Part shown: positions 11,121 through 21,480 of the stretch, piece by piece
How positions within the stretch are numbered: position 1 is the first letter of the stretch
How the letters are laid out: every line of letters starts with the position of its first letter
DNA from: Platerodrilus igneus
Taxonomy: Eukaryota; Arthropoda; Insecta; Coleoptera; Lycidae
Direction: 5' to 3'
Assembly: GCA_036346225.1 (NCBI GenBank)
Contig: JARFIW010000139.1
Location: 1,426,001-1,490,000, forward strand
Length of the DNA stretch: 64,000 nt
Translations under genes and position numbers: made by a program
Notes under the pieces: generated by a model
Databases searched by the model: none
Seen by the model: the letters and a program-made list of their open reading frames with translations, nothing else
Told to the model about the DNA's origin: nothing

Positions 11121-11514
11121 CTCTTATTTAAATTGGGCGGTAGCTAGCATACACTTTTTGATACCCAACGCATTTTTTAAATTTCATATGACGCTATGAT
11201 CATAGGTCAGTTGCAAAACAAGCTCACATTGTGACATGCCTGATGGCGCGAAGCAACTCAACCATTCGCAGAATGAATCGTATCAGCCTTCAGAGCCAAT
11301 TGTATTCCACTAAGCGGTTTGCCGTTAATGACAGTTATCTTTTCTGTATATTTCTTTCGCCGACGCATATTGCTTTTGTCAACAATGTCGTTTCAGTAGA
11401 TATTCCGAAATCTGTGAATGTTGGACATCTTGCGCCCCTCTTTCGTCAAACTTCAATAACAGCACGTTGCGTCTGCTTATATTTTATTATTCACCTGTAA
11501 TATAAAAAGCTATA
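11121..11514. other. Possible N-terminal remains of the mariner pseudogene
   Basis: On the minus strand this region has short open pieces in the expected upstream direction, but no helix-turn-helix or first-Asp motif that I can defend. Confidence 0.25.
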
Positions 11515-13380
11515 CAGGCTGATTCAAATTCCAAGGCCACTATGGGGATATCGCTTATTAATGGTGATAGAGGGTATGCTTAAATTTGTCAAAGTTGCTA
11601 AATTTTACAATAATTAAAATCTGTAATGCAATTTGATACATCTGATTTAACGTCTGAGATATTTCCAGAAATGTAAAAAACTGAATTTCTGTTTTTTATT
11701 TTTATTGCCGTTATTTCAAAGAATATTCAAAATTTAAAAGCACTTTCTCATGACTACTTTTTACCCCATATTGAATAGCCCGATTCAATTTGTTAAAAAA
11801 GTTTCGTTGTCACCTGATCATCATCAACTTTCTTATTTCTTATGGACGCCGTTTAGTTTTTTGTACATTCGAATTCACCAATTTTTTCTAATTATAGTAG
11901 TGTATGACAGGTATCAAAAAAGCTTTTTAAACAGTGACTTAATTGTAGATAGAAGTATTTTAATACGAAATTTACAAAATGATAAGCGTAAACCACTGTT
12001 GCAAGTGATGTATTGACCAAACAATGTTCATTAACGCACAATTGTGCACGTTTTCTTGCATTTAGCACAGCTCTTTGAATTGACCTTCTAGGAATAGCGT
12101 CAAATGCAGAAATAATTCATGTTGTAAGTGCTTCTACGTTTCTAGGGGGTTCCTTGTAAATTTGATTTTTGGTAGTTCCTCATAAAAAGTAGTATAATGG
12201 CGTTAGATTCGAGGATTTAACAGGCCATGCAACTAATCCACCATTTTCAATCCAACGTTGGAAAATTCTTAGTTTAAATATTATTTGACAATTACTGCAT
12301 TATGCGCTGGAGCACGGTCATGCTGCCACCACAAATGTCTACGTTGATTTATCGGAATGTTATCCAACTTCTCGGATATTTGTGCGCGAGGAAGATTCAA
12401 ATATCTTTCTTCATTTAATGATTCCTCATACATGAATGGTCCAATTAAACGGTCATTTAAGATACCTATCTAAACATTTATGCCAAAACGCTGCTGTAGT
12501 CTGCTTTCCTGATTTTGTATTGGATTTTCTACTGTCCAGTATTGTTCAGTATTTCTATTAAAAATACCAACGTTTGTGAATATAGATTCGTCAGACCAAA
12601 TGATTTTCTTCAAAAAATTCTTATCATTATTTAGCATTCCTAACAGCCAATTGCAATATTCTAATCGCTGGATGGTATTTCCGGCTTATGACTTACATGA
12701 ATCCTGTATGGTTTATTCTTATTTGCACGTAAAGTTCTAAAAACTTGTGTCAGCGGTATGTTTAATGCAACAGCTACTTCACGTGTGGATGTTGAAAGAA
12801 TATTATTTATCTAAACAACAAAATTGTTAGTTACGAGATCAATAAAAAGTATTTTAGCTTTATGGTTTACCATGTGTAAAATATCATGCTGGTTATTATT
12901 CAAATTTCTGTTGCCATAAGCACTACGAGGTTTAGAAACGATCCCTATTTGGCTAAGTTCGTATCAAGAATCAGCAATATAGTAGTACGATTCAGTTGTT
13001 GTCGTTCTGAATACAATCTTAAATACGTTTCGGCACTTATTGTTGAATTTCGACCAGAGGAATAAAAAACACGCAACATATCTCGTTTCTGGATATAACT
13101 AAAACGCATATTTACTGCTACTAAAAATAATGCGTTATTTAAATAGTGCACAATGACAGGAGTTAGTAGCATTAGTCAGCAGCTGTTTCATGACCTTCTA
13201 ATATTAACAGTAGTTCTAAAATATCGATATTGACGAGAAAGCCATTGTGTTAAAAGCTTTTTGTTACTTAACACATATAATTATAATCAGAATAATAGCT
13301 GTTTGAGAATGTACCAAAAAGCAAACAGCCATGTATAAGAAATAAGGAGAGTTGATGATGGCCAGTTATTGTTCGTTTGC
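11515..13380 (-). mobile_element. Mariner-like element copy 2
   Basis: Same family as copy 1, in reverse orientation and not interrupted by the LTR piece. The left terminal repeat (about 11815-12000) and right terminal repeat (about 13190-13378) are inverted copies containing ATCATCAACT, TTTCTTAT and AAAAGCTTTTT. About 300 bases outside the left repeat (11515-11814) are shared with 4009-4290. The true element may therefore extend to 11515, or both copies may have landed in the same older repeat. Confidence 0.7.
12030..13109 (-). pseudogene. Mariner-like DDE transposase (copy 2, broken)
   Basis: The start at 13109 reads MRFSYIQKRDMLRVFYSSG, the same DUF4817-like N-terminus as copy 1, again stopping after LLILDTNLAK. 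Downstream pieces on the minus strand include the IWSDE first-Asp motif near 12590, a QHD-type second-Asp motif near 12320 and SSNLTPLYYFL near 12205, where the third acidic site is again Asn. It has the same N-terminal stop position as copy 1 but different later damage, so the two copies probably share an already defective ancestor. Confidence 0.75.
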
Positions 13381-15339
13381 TAGATTTATTTCAATACATT
13401 CGTCATTGTATGATGTAATAATTACCCTGATTATGTGTTTTAATGAGTTACTAGTATAAAGTTTATGGCGGTCGGATAATCTTCCAATCTTTGTTGATGC
13501 ACGAAACGAATAATCGCTATCTCGTTTTTTCTGTAATACGTATATCTATTAAAACACTTATCTTATCTTTTGTAGGTTTTCCGGTAGTAGCGTATTTTTT
13601 GAATTGGAACGTTTATTTATTTACGGGAAGTAATTAGTTATTCCTAGGGTATTTACAGATGATTTATAACTGTATCAAATTCTTTCGAAATCGTAGTTTC
13701 TTTAGGCAAATAAATAAGGTATCTTCGTTTTGGATTAAATGGTATAATTTGTTCTAGAATTAACCCGAAATGGGCTTCTTTGAAAATCTTGAATAAATGC
13801 TTACACAGGTATTTGAATTAGATAATTAATGACGGCTTCGTTCTTATGTTTTGTAAATGCAATAAGAAAAGGCATTTTTTTCTAAAAAAATCATTATTTA
13901 CACCAGGTTTAAAATTGGACTTCTTTTTAAATGGTATAACGATAGTATATGTGTCCTTAACGACTGTTATTTTACATAGGAATCGTATTTCCTGTGCTAA
14001 TAAATACGCTTATGCATGTATACCGGATGAAAAATTAAACATAGGGAAATTGTACTTTTCTCCGTTTTTCTTCTCTCTAGGATGGTTTTTTTTATAGAGT
14101 TTGGCGTTCAATGGCACAACAATATATTTATCGAAAGTTTTCAACTTTCAAAAAATTATACCTTTTACATAAATATTACTCTACACCCTTTCTAAACATC
14201 ATTTAAAGTAGGCAGTCCCACAATGTTGAAAATCTTATGCGTGATCCCGGTTAAATGTTCCACCCAAAAAAAATTTCCAGAAAAATCAATTGTAAAATAT
14301 AGGTTTGAAGGGAAAATAGTCTTGAAAAATATAAAAACCGAAATATTTAGAGATAAAGGTCCTACATAAAGGAGCCAAAGCGATACAGTGTTCCTTTTGC
14401 ATGTAAAAAAAATTGTATAAGAATTATAGATTATTAATTAGACTAATAAAAATAAGCAGAAACGATAGATAGTACGTTCTCCAATTCTGCAAAAATCTGG
14501 TAGCGCGACGGACACAGAAACTAAGTGTGTCTTTTAAAACAAAATCTTCTTATGTTTATTTTTAAGTTTACTGGACATTTAATATTATAGAAACGTGAAA
14601 AAATATGAAAAAAGAAATATTATTTGGAACACTCAAATGAATTGCTTTTACGGAGTCAGTATCTTTCTGAAGGAATTCTGAAGCATTGAAAGAAACAACA
14701 AAAGAAACAGTTAAAGTTTGAGTGGGTTTTTTTTATTTAATGACCTATTAATTCCTTTTTAAAACGGAAACATAAATCTTGTTCATCTTCGTACTTGGTA
14801 AAATCTCATACAAAAATAATGTTAAAATTTGTGGTGTTGAAACCATTTCATTCCTTAGCTTTTGAGCAAATTTAATTTTTTTTATTCTTTGAAGCAATCT
14901 GGGAAAAGTAAATTACAATGAAAAAGTTTATAATTCTTAAACAGCAACAAGAACAAAATTTTTAATTTAGGTTATATTTCTTTCGGAGATTACTTCTTTG
15001 ACTTAACTATTAAGGCACGTCTAGACACAATTCTTTCTGGAAATGTGTAAACTTAAATACACTTTACTCTAAAAGTAGTAGGCAAACAGCGCTCTTGTAT
15101 TGCTGCTTTCGACTCTTAATGCTGTAAAGTACATGTGTAATTAAATTTAATTAAAATGTATACAAATCTCGTTCTCTTGTGTACGTCGATAAATTTTCAT
15201 TAACCGCGCGTTTTCTTCGTTGTGTAAAAAGCACTTTTTATATACGTAAATGTAAAGCGTAGTTTAGAAACCGCTGCTTAATACAGTTATGAAGACGACT
15301 TCATATAGGGTGATTTATATTAGGTATAGAGAGCTTTCC
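13381..15339. other. AT-rich interval, no gene recognised
   Basis: Only short open frames with low-complexity translations (for example 13846-14097, rich in Phe and Lys). No motif, repeat pair or RNA structure that I can support. Confidence 0.4.
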
Positions 15340-15745
15340 ATTCTGAACAGACCTGCACCTTGACGACGTTCTAAAATACTAGAACAGGTAGATTGGTTTG
15401 CGCGTTTCAATGAGCTAAAAAGCCGAACAATAGGTTAAACCAAACTAGTGGGGTCTTTAGTGAGGAACCAGACTAAGACAGGTCACCGAAAGAGGGCAGC
15501 AGCTTTTTCTGTACTTAGAGTGGCAGAGACCATAGGGGTCGGTATGACATTCTAAGACACACTACTGCGATGTAGAAGGCAACGGGAAACCACCACATTA
15601 CCTCCCAAGTACACTGCGTACAGAAATTGTTAAACATGATGGCGTCCTCTGGGGTAAAAAATTCAGGAGGTTAAATAGTCCCCCATTCGGATCTCCGGAA
15701 GAGGACTACTTCGGGGGATGTGATCCAAAACAATAGAAAATATCC

Positions 15746-18575
15746 GTGAACATTCTGCGGGTCGGAGCGTGGAATGTCAGAAGTATGAAGCAAGTAGGTA
15801 AGCTAGAGAACCTAAAACTCAAAATGGATAGGTTATCACTAGACATTGTAAGAATCTGCAAAGTCCGCTGGCCACAGGCGGGAGATTTTTGGAGTGAAGA
15901 CTTCAAGGTAATTCATACAGGATCAGAGGAAGGAAATTCGGGTGTGGGGATAGTTATGCGAAAAAAGATGGGACGCCGTGTAGAAAACTACTTACAAAAG
16001 AACGATAGAGTACTCATGGTTAAATTTGATCTAAACCAGTAAATACAGCACTAATACAAGTATACATGCCCACTTCTAGCTACAGTGAGGAAAAGGTAAA
16101 GGCGATCTACAAAGATATCGAAGACACTAAGATACGTAAAAGGACATGAAAATTTAATAATTACGGGGGACTTTAATACAGTGGTAGGTGAGGGTAGGGA
16201 AGGAGCGATAGTAGTTTTATTTGGTTTAGGCACGAGAAATCGCATGGGAAATAGGCTGGTAGAATTTTACGACAAGAACAACTTAACCATCACAAATACA
16301 TTATTTCAATATCATGCTAGATGACGATATACTTGGAAGATGCCAGCAGATATAGGAACATATCAAATAGATTACATTATTGTTAGACAACGGTTTAGAA
16401 ATCAAGTAATAGACTGTAGAAGCTACCCGAAAGCAGATATAGACACTGACCACAACATCGTAATTATGAAGGCCGCACCTAAATTTAAAAATCTGAAAAA
16501 GAGGAACGGAAAAAGGCACTGACTTTGAGAAGCTGAAAGATAAACATATCCACGAAAGATTTGAAAAAAAGTCAAATGAATTGCTGAAAGATATTGGGGA
16601 AATTTCTGATACTAAGGAAGTAGAAACAGAATGGAATAACATTAAATCCAGCTTAGACATGGCGGCCAGAGATATTCTGGGGTATACACAAAAGAAAATA
16701 AGAAACCATGGATAACAAAGGATATCCTGAATTTAATAGAAGAAAGACGAAAATACAAAAATAGATCAGACGAAAGAGGAAAACAAGGATACAAAGCCAT
16801 AGAATGGGAAATTATTCGCAAATGCAGGAAAGCCAAAGAACAGTGGATTGATGAAAAGTGCAACGAGGTACAAACTAAGATGGAAATAGGAAAGCCAGGC
16901 GAGGTATACAAATTAATTAGAAGGAATTTTAGGGATATAAAACCATATAGCAAAAATATAAAGGATGCGGGAGGAAACGTCATTATAGAAAATGTAGAGA
17001 AAGTAGCTAGATGGCAGGAATATATAGGAAATTTATATTCAGGAGAGGAATTAACAGCATTAGAACAGGAATCAGACATTCAAAATGATGACCTGGGATA
17101 TCTTTTACTTAGAGATGAGTTTGAATTAGCATTAACGAGTCTGAAAAACGGTAAGGCGCCAGGTACAGATAAGGTGCAAGCAGAAACTCTAAAAGTCGCT
17201 GGACAAGCAGTAACAGAACGTCTCTTCCGATTTGTAAACTATATGTATGAGACAGGCGATATACTCAAAGATTTCAAACGTAACATCATAGTAACTATAC
17301 CAAAAAAAGAAGCGCCGATAGATGTGAAAATTTTCGAACAATAAGCTTGACAGCACACGTTTCAAAAATATTAACTAGAATTGTACAAAGACAAATGGAA
17401 AAACGAGCTGAAGAAATACTGGGAGAAGATCAATTTGGGTTTAGGCGAAATAGTGGAACACGGGAGGCTATTTTAGCTCTGAGGGTGATAATGGAGAAAA
17501 CAATAAAGAAGGGGGAAAGCGAATATATAGGGTTTGTAGATCTAGAAAAAGCATTCGACATTGTAAAATGGAAAAAAATGTTCGAAATACTCAAAAAGAT
17601 TGCAATAAGTTTTAGGGATAGACGAATAGTACATTGCTTATACAAAGAGCAAACAGCGGTAATAGAATTAGAGCAAGTAAGTAGAGAAGTAAATATTAGG
17701 AAAGAAGTGAGACAGGGATGTGCCCTATCCCCATTAATTTTAACTTGTACATAGAAGAAGCAATGAATACTGTCAAATGCAGAAAGACATTTGGAATTAA
17801 TATGCAGGGACAAAAGATTGATATGCTTAGATTTGCAGATGATATAGCGGTATTAGCATCTAGCAATGAAGAGTTAAAAGCTGCCCTTAATGAAATGGAA
17901 ACGGTTCTAACAGAGAGATACGGTATGAAAATTAACAAAAATAAAACTAAAGTTCTAGTATACAAAAGAGGGGAAAATAAATCAAAAACAAGAATACAAT
18001 TAGGTAACGAGAACTTACAAGAGGTTAACGATTTCTGCTACCTAGGAAGTCAAATAACGCAAGATGGAAAAAACACAAGAGATATAAAACAAAGATTAGC
18101 ACAAGATCGTGCTACATTTAACAAGAAAAAGCAACTACTGTGTTCAAAGATTACAAACAGAAACAAGGAAAAGATTGCTTAAAACATATGTGTGTAGCAC
18201 AGCACTGTATAGCTGTGAAGTCTGGACAGATCAGATGAAGATACCATAGACAGACAAAGTTAAGAACACAGAGGTACTAGAAATGGTAGGGGAAAAAGAA
18301 CTATGTGGAAAGCAGTAAAAAATAGGGGAGATAGGATGATAGGCCACATACTAAGACATGAGGGAATAGTGCGGAATATATTAAAAGCAGTGATAGGAAA
18401 AAAGAGAAGTAGAGGTAGATCTAGGTTAGACTACTGCACACAGATAGTGAAAGATGTAGGCTGTGAGAATTTCAGGGATATGTGTAGGGTAGCTCAGAAT
18501 AGAAGTCAATGGAGGTACGCTTCCAACCAGTCGCAAGATGGAAAAACTAATGACAAAAATAATAACTGTACTTAA
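15746..18575 (+). pseudogene. RTE-like LINE endonuclease-reverse transcriptase
   Basis: The N-terminus reads ILRVGAWNVRSMKQVGKLEN, the start of an APE-type endonuclease of the kind often annotated as 'craniofacial development protein 2-like'. Further endonuclease motifs follow in shifted frames: GDFN near 16170, RYTWKMP near 16325, IDYII and DTDHN near 16370-16455. Reverse transcriptase motifs are EDQFGFRRNSGTREAI, GFVDLEKAFD (motif A), RQGCALSP (motif B) and LRFADDIAVLA (motif C, catalytic FADD) at 17830. The C-terminal region has GHILRHEGIVRNIL. Frameshifts occur near 16045, 17343, 17740 and 18180. The protein type is that of insect RTE elements. Confidence 0.85.
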
Positions 18576-18735
18576 TCATGGTGATTATTATAAACAACTA
18601 CAGATATTGGTTTTGCAATACTCCCAATTAATGTTTCTTGTGCAAAAGGATTTACTTGAAAACTATTAATACGGCAAATGTCTAAGTGCTAGGGAATCCT
18701 TGGCAGCCACAGGCTGCTTAATCCCCTTCACATAC

Positions 18736-18972
18736 CTTACATGTGATTTTCCAATGCTCCACCCGAAGGTACTACTTTGGCTAGAAAGCGAGTTTTTTTA
18801 CCTGGAAAATTTGGAATTTTACCGAATCCCTGCTGTTCCAAGCAAGGTAGGGAACTTTAACGTGCGTGACAACACACACACGGGACCTCAATTTTAACTC
18901 TCATCCAAACGAGGATGTATTTTTGTGAAAAATGCTCGCCTAACATTTTTCAAGCGGACCGTGTCGGGATCT
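18736..18972. mobile_element. 237-bp insertion flanked by a 13-bp duplication
   Basis: Within the RTE 3' tail, CCCCTTCACATAC occurs at 18723-18735 and again at 18973-18985. The sibling tail at 19310-19335 has the phrase once and runs straight on to ACTGAATATCGG. The 237 bases between are therefore an insertion with a 13-bp target-site duplication. It has no ORF, no clear poly(A) and no obvious terminal inverted repeat. A SINE or a truncated LINE end is possible. Confidence 0.7.
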
Positions 18973-19059
18973 CCCCTTCACATACTACTGAATCTCGGTG
19001 AACTATGGCATATAATTAGAAAACAATAGAAGGGAATCGAGCTATATATCGGTTGTTGG

Positions 19060-19372
19060 GAGAATTGCAGGGAATTGTGTAGGCTAGCTCAAAACATAAA
19101 TAAGCTGAGGGACAAGTCCAACCAGTTTCAAGACGTAAAACCCAATGACGAAAAAATAAGTGCTCTTAAATCTGATGATTATTATAAACAACTACAGGTG
19201 TTGGTTGTGAAATATTTTCAACTAATGTTGATTGTGCGAAAGGATAAATTGGAAAAACTTAATTCGACAAAGGTTCAGGTGCAGAGGAAACTTGGCAGCC
19301 AAAGGCTGCTTACCCCCCTTCACATACCACTGAATATCGGGGCAAAAGGGTATATAATTGTAAAACAATAGA
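19060..19372 (+). mobile_element. Truncated RTE 3' tail, second copy
   Basis: Starts within the C-terminal coding region (TGCAGGGAATTGTGTAGGCTA) and runs through GATTATTATAAACAACTACA to TATATAATTGTAAAACAATAG. It matches 18465-19028 without the 237-bp insertion. Confidence 0.75.
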
Positions 19373-19820
19373 AGATGACCGAACTGCATCAAACAAGAAA
19401 GAACAGCAGCTATGTTTAAAGACAACGAACATAGATACAAGACGAAAACTGTTCAAAGCATAGTGTGGAGCACAGCACAGTACATCTTATGAAATAGGGG
19501 CAGTAGGAAAAGCAGACAGAAAGAAATAGAAGCCTTCTGGAATGTTGTGCTTCAGATGTATGAGGATAGTAACATGGTCAGACAAAGTTAATAACAAATA
19601 GATTGTAGAAATAGTAGAGAAATAAAGATATCTATGGAAAATGAAAAATAGGAGAAATAGAAAGACCGGATACGTTCTAAGGCATTTCTGGGGAATAGTA
19701 CGCGATATGCTACAAGCAGTGGTAGGAAAAGAGAGGTAGAAGTAGACCGAGATCAGACTTTCGCACACAGATAGTGATTGATGCAGACTGTGCAAATTGC
19801 AGGGAAATGTGTAGGTTGAT
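19373..19820 (+). pseudogene. RTE C-terminal fragment, third copy
   Basis: Resembles 18120-18490: AGCATAGTGTGGAGCACAGC, then an ATGGAAAATGAAAAATAGG stretch, a GGAATAGTACG..ATG stretch and TGCAAATTGCAGGGAAATG at the end. Heavily frameshifted. It ends exactly where the second copy's homology begins, so the order is scrambled relative to a full element. Confidence 0.65.
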
Positions 19821-19833
19821 TATATGCATGACT

Positions 19834-19876
19834 TATAGCAGGGGTGGCCAAGCTTTTGAAGTGCACGATCTACATT
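19834..19876 (+). repeat. hAT-like terminal motif
   Basis: CAGGGGTGGCCAAGCTTTTG followed by a GATCTAC phrase resembles the terminal inverted repeats of many hAT elements (CAGGGGTGGCCAA type). I did not find the opposite end or a matching 8-bp target-site duplication, so this may be one end of a decayed or solo element. Confidence 0.4.
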
Positions 19877-21289
19877 ATAGTTCAAAGTATTCCTAGCGCT
19901 TTACCCTATCAAAGGTTTTAAATCAAACGCAAAACTGTTCCTCTTGCATATTTAATGAATTGAAAATATAACAACCAGAAATATAGATACTATGAAAAAA
20001 GACGGGGTGGTCAATCTGTATTATTAATTATAACATTTTATTTTATTTAAAGATTGTTGTTTGTCAATTAGACAGGTATAAGTGTATATAATTTATTGCG
20101 CGATATGAATTTAATGAAATATTATTTTGTTTTACAAATTAACCACGCAAAGTTACTAACCTAGACTTAAGCTTACTTTGAGTCCTTCTAAATAATTAAA
20201 TTATGATAAAGCCAATTAATGTATCCTTGATTACGGCGTTGGCTACGCGAAATACCAATGAAATTATTCTTCTTTCCTTGGTTTTATAGGACGTGTGGTG
20301 TGATTAAAATAAAATCGTTGTGTAGCCAAATGAGGCGAAACAAGATAGCCAATATTTTTGTTGGTAACCAACTAGATTGGCAAGCCCTAGAGAAAAGTTA
20401 TAGATATTGTAGAGAAGATGTAAGATTTAGGCAGGGACCATTAAGTATCGGCAAATAATCTGTAAATTAAGAAAATTAAAACAAATGAAGAAACTAAGGT
20501 AATAAGCGCCACCACGATCGTTTAGACATGAATATCATTTTAGGAGAATTTGGGTAAAGGCGTAGAATCCCTCAATTTTAATTAAACCACTTTATTAAAC
20601 CTGGAAAAAAATTACATTGGCTTTTCAACACGTGTATCACAATTGACGATTGCGAACTCAGGGTTCCATTATGTGTTAATTACAACAAAATTAATATTGT
20701 TGAAATTCTTAAAATCTTATTAAAATGTCTATTTTTTAAATTCGGTTATTATATGCTCGTTATGTATGTAATTTATTGATCAACAACACTGTTACACAAA
20801 TCAGCACTATAAATGTTGTCATTCAACAAAAATAAAAATATAAAAAATGTGTATGTCATAGGTAACTTTATTATAATGCACTCACGGAAACATTTACAAA
20901 TCAGTTCAGTCAGCAAGGCTTTTGTACAGATGTGATACCTTAACGTCTTTTCGTGAATATTAGAAATATTAGAACCTCCAATCTTAAGCTATGCGGAATT
21001 AATAAAAAATAAGACTACTTCGTAATTTGGTAACTTGTTTTGCGCGTATTGAAAAATTACTTTAGATCACTGGCTCCATTAACGGAATATCTAGCTGCAG
21101 CGACCTTCCTCGAGGATTTTTATGGTCCTCTTCTGAGGCGATCACAACAGCGGAATGAACCGCTCTTCGAATTTACTCAAAAAGTTACCTGTCTTTCAGC
21201 CATGTACAATGCAAAGACGATTTCCTAAATTATTTCTATCACCTTGTAACAAAAACGTATTCCCTTGCGAATATCAGGTAGCAAATTGG
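19877..21289. other. Interval with no recognised gene
   Basis: AT-rich. A 66-codon frame from 20258 and a 62-codon frame from 21040 (with LAAATFLEDFYGPLLRRSQQ) are open, but I recognise neither. The second is slightly richer in GC than its surroundings. Confidence 0.35.
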
Positions 21290-21480
21290 ACCTCCATAAA
21301 ACATAAACGACTACCTTACCTGATATCACAAGGTCGAGAATTTCTTATTAATGAAGGAAGCCCAAGGTAAAGTTGGATGGAAAACGGCTTGAGGAAAAGA
21401 AAAACTCTTTATAGATAAACGGCTAGTAGAGTGTTAGCTCTGGGTAGATCATGAGCTTGGGTCATGGGTTGTCAAATGAC
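21290..21480. repeat. Dispersed repeat, inverted partner of 6510-6690
   Basis: Carries AAGCCCAAGGTAAAG, GGATGGAAAACGGC and GATCATGAGCTTGGGTC in the same order as the reverse complement of 6510-6690. Confidence 0.5.

Larger units (their letters stand above)
15340..19030 (+). mobile_element. RTE-like non-LTR retrotransposon (LINE)
   Basis: One ORF2-type pol gene with endonuclease then reverse transcriptase. It is preceded by ~400 bases of leader (15340-15745) and followed by a 3' tail ending near 19030 at a CATATAATTAGAAAACAATAG phrase. That tail is also found at the end of a second truncated copy near 19372, which helps fix the 3' end. The 3' tail carries a separate 237-base insertion (18736-18972). 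Confidence 0.75.

Noticed and set aside
16642..17079. 145-codon minus-strand frame
   Set aside because: Antisense of the RTE LINE ORF2.
20000..20025. Second hAT-type end at GGGGTGGTCAATCTG
   Set aside because: Same orientation as the motif at 19834 rather than inverted, so not a matching terminus.
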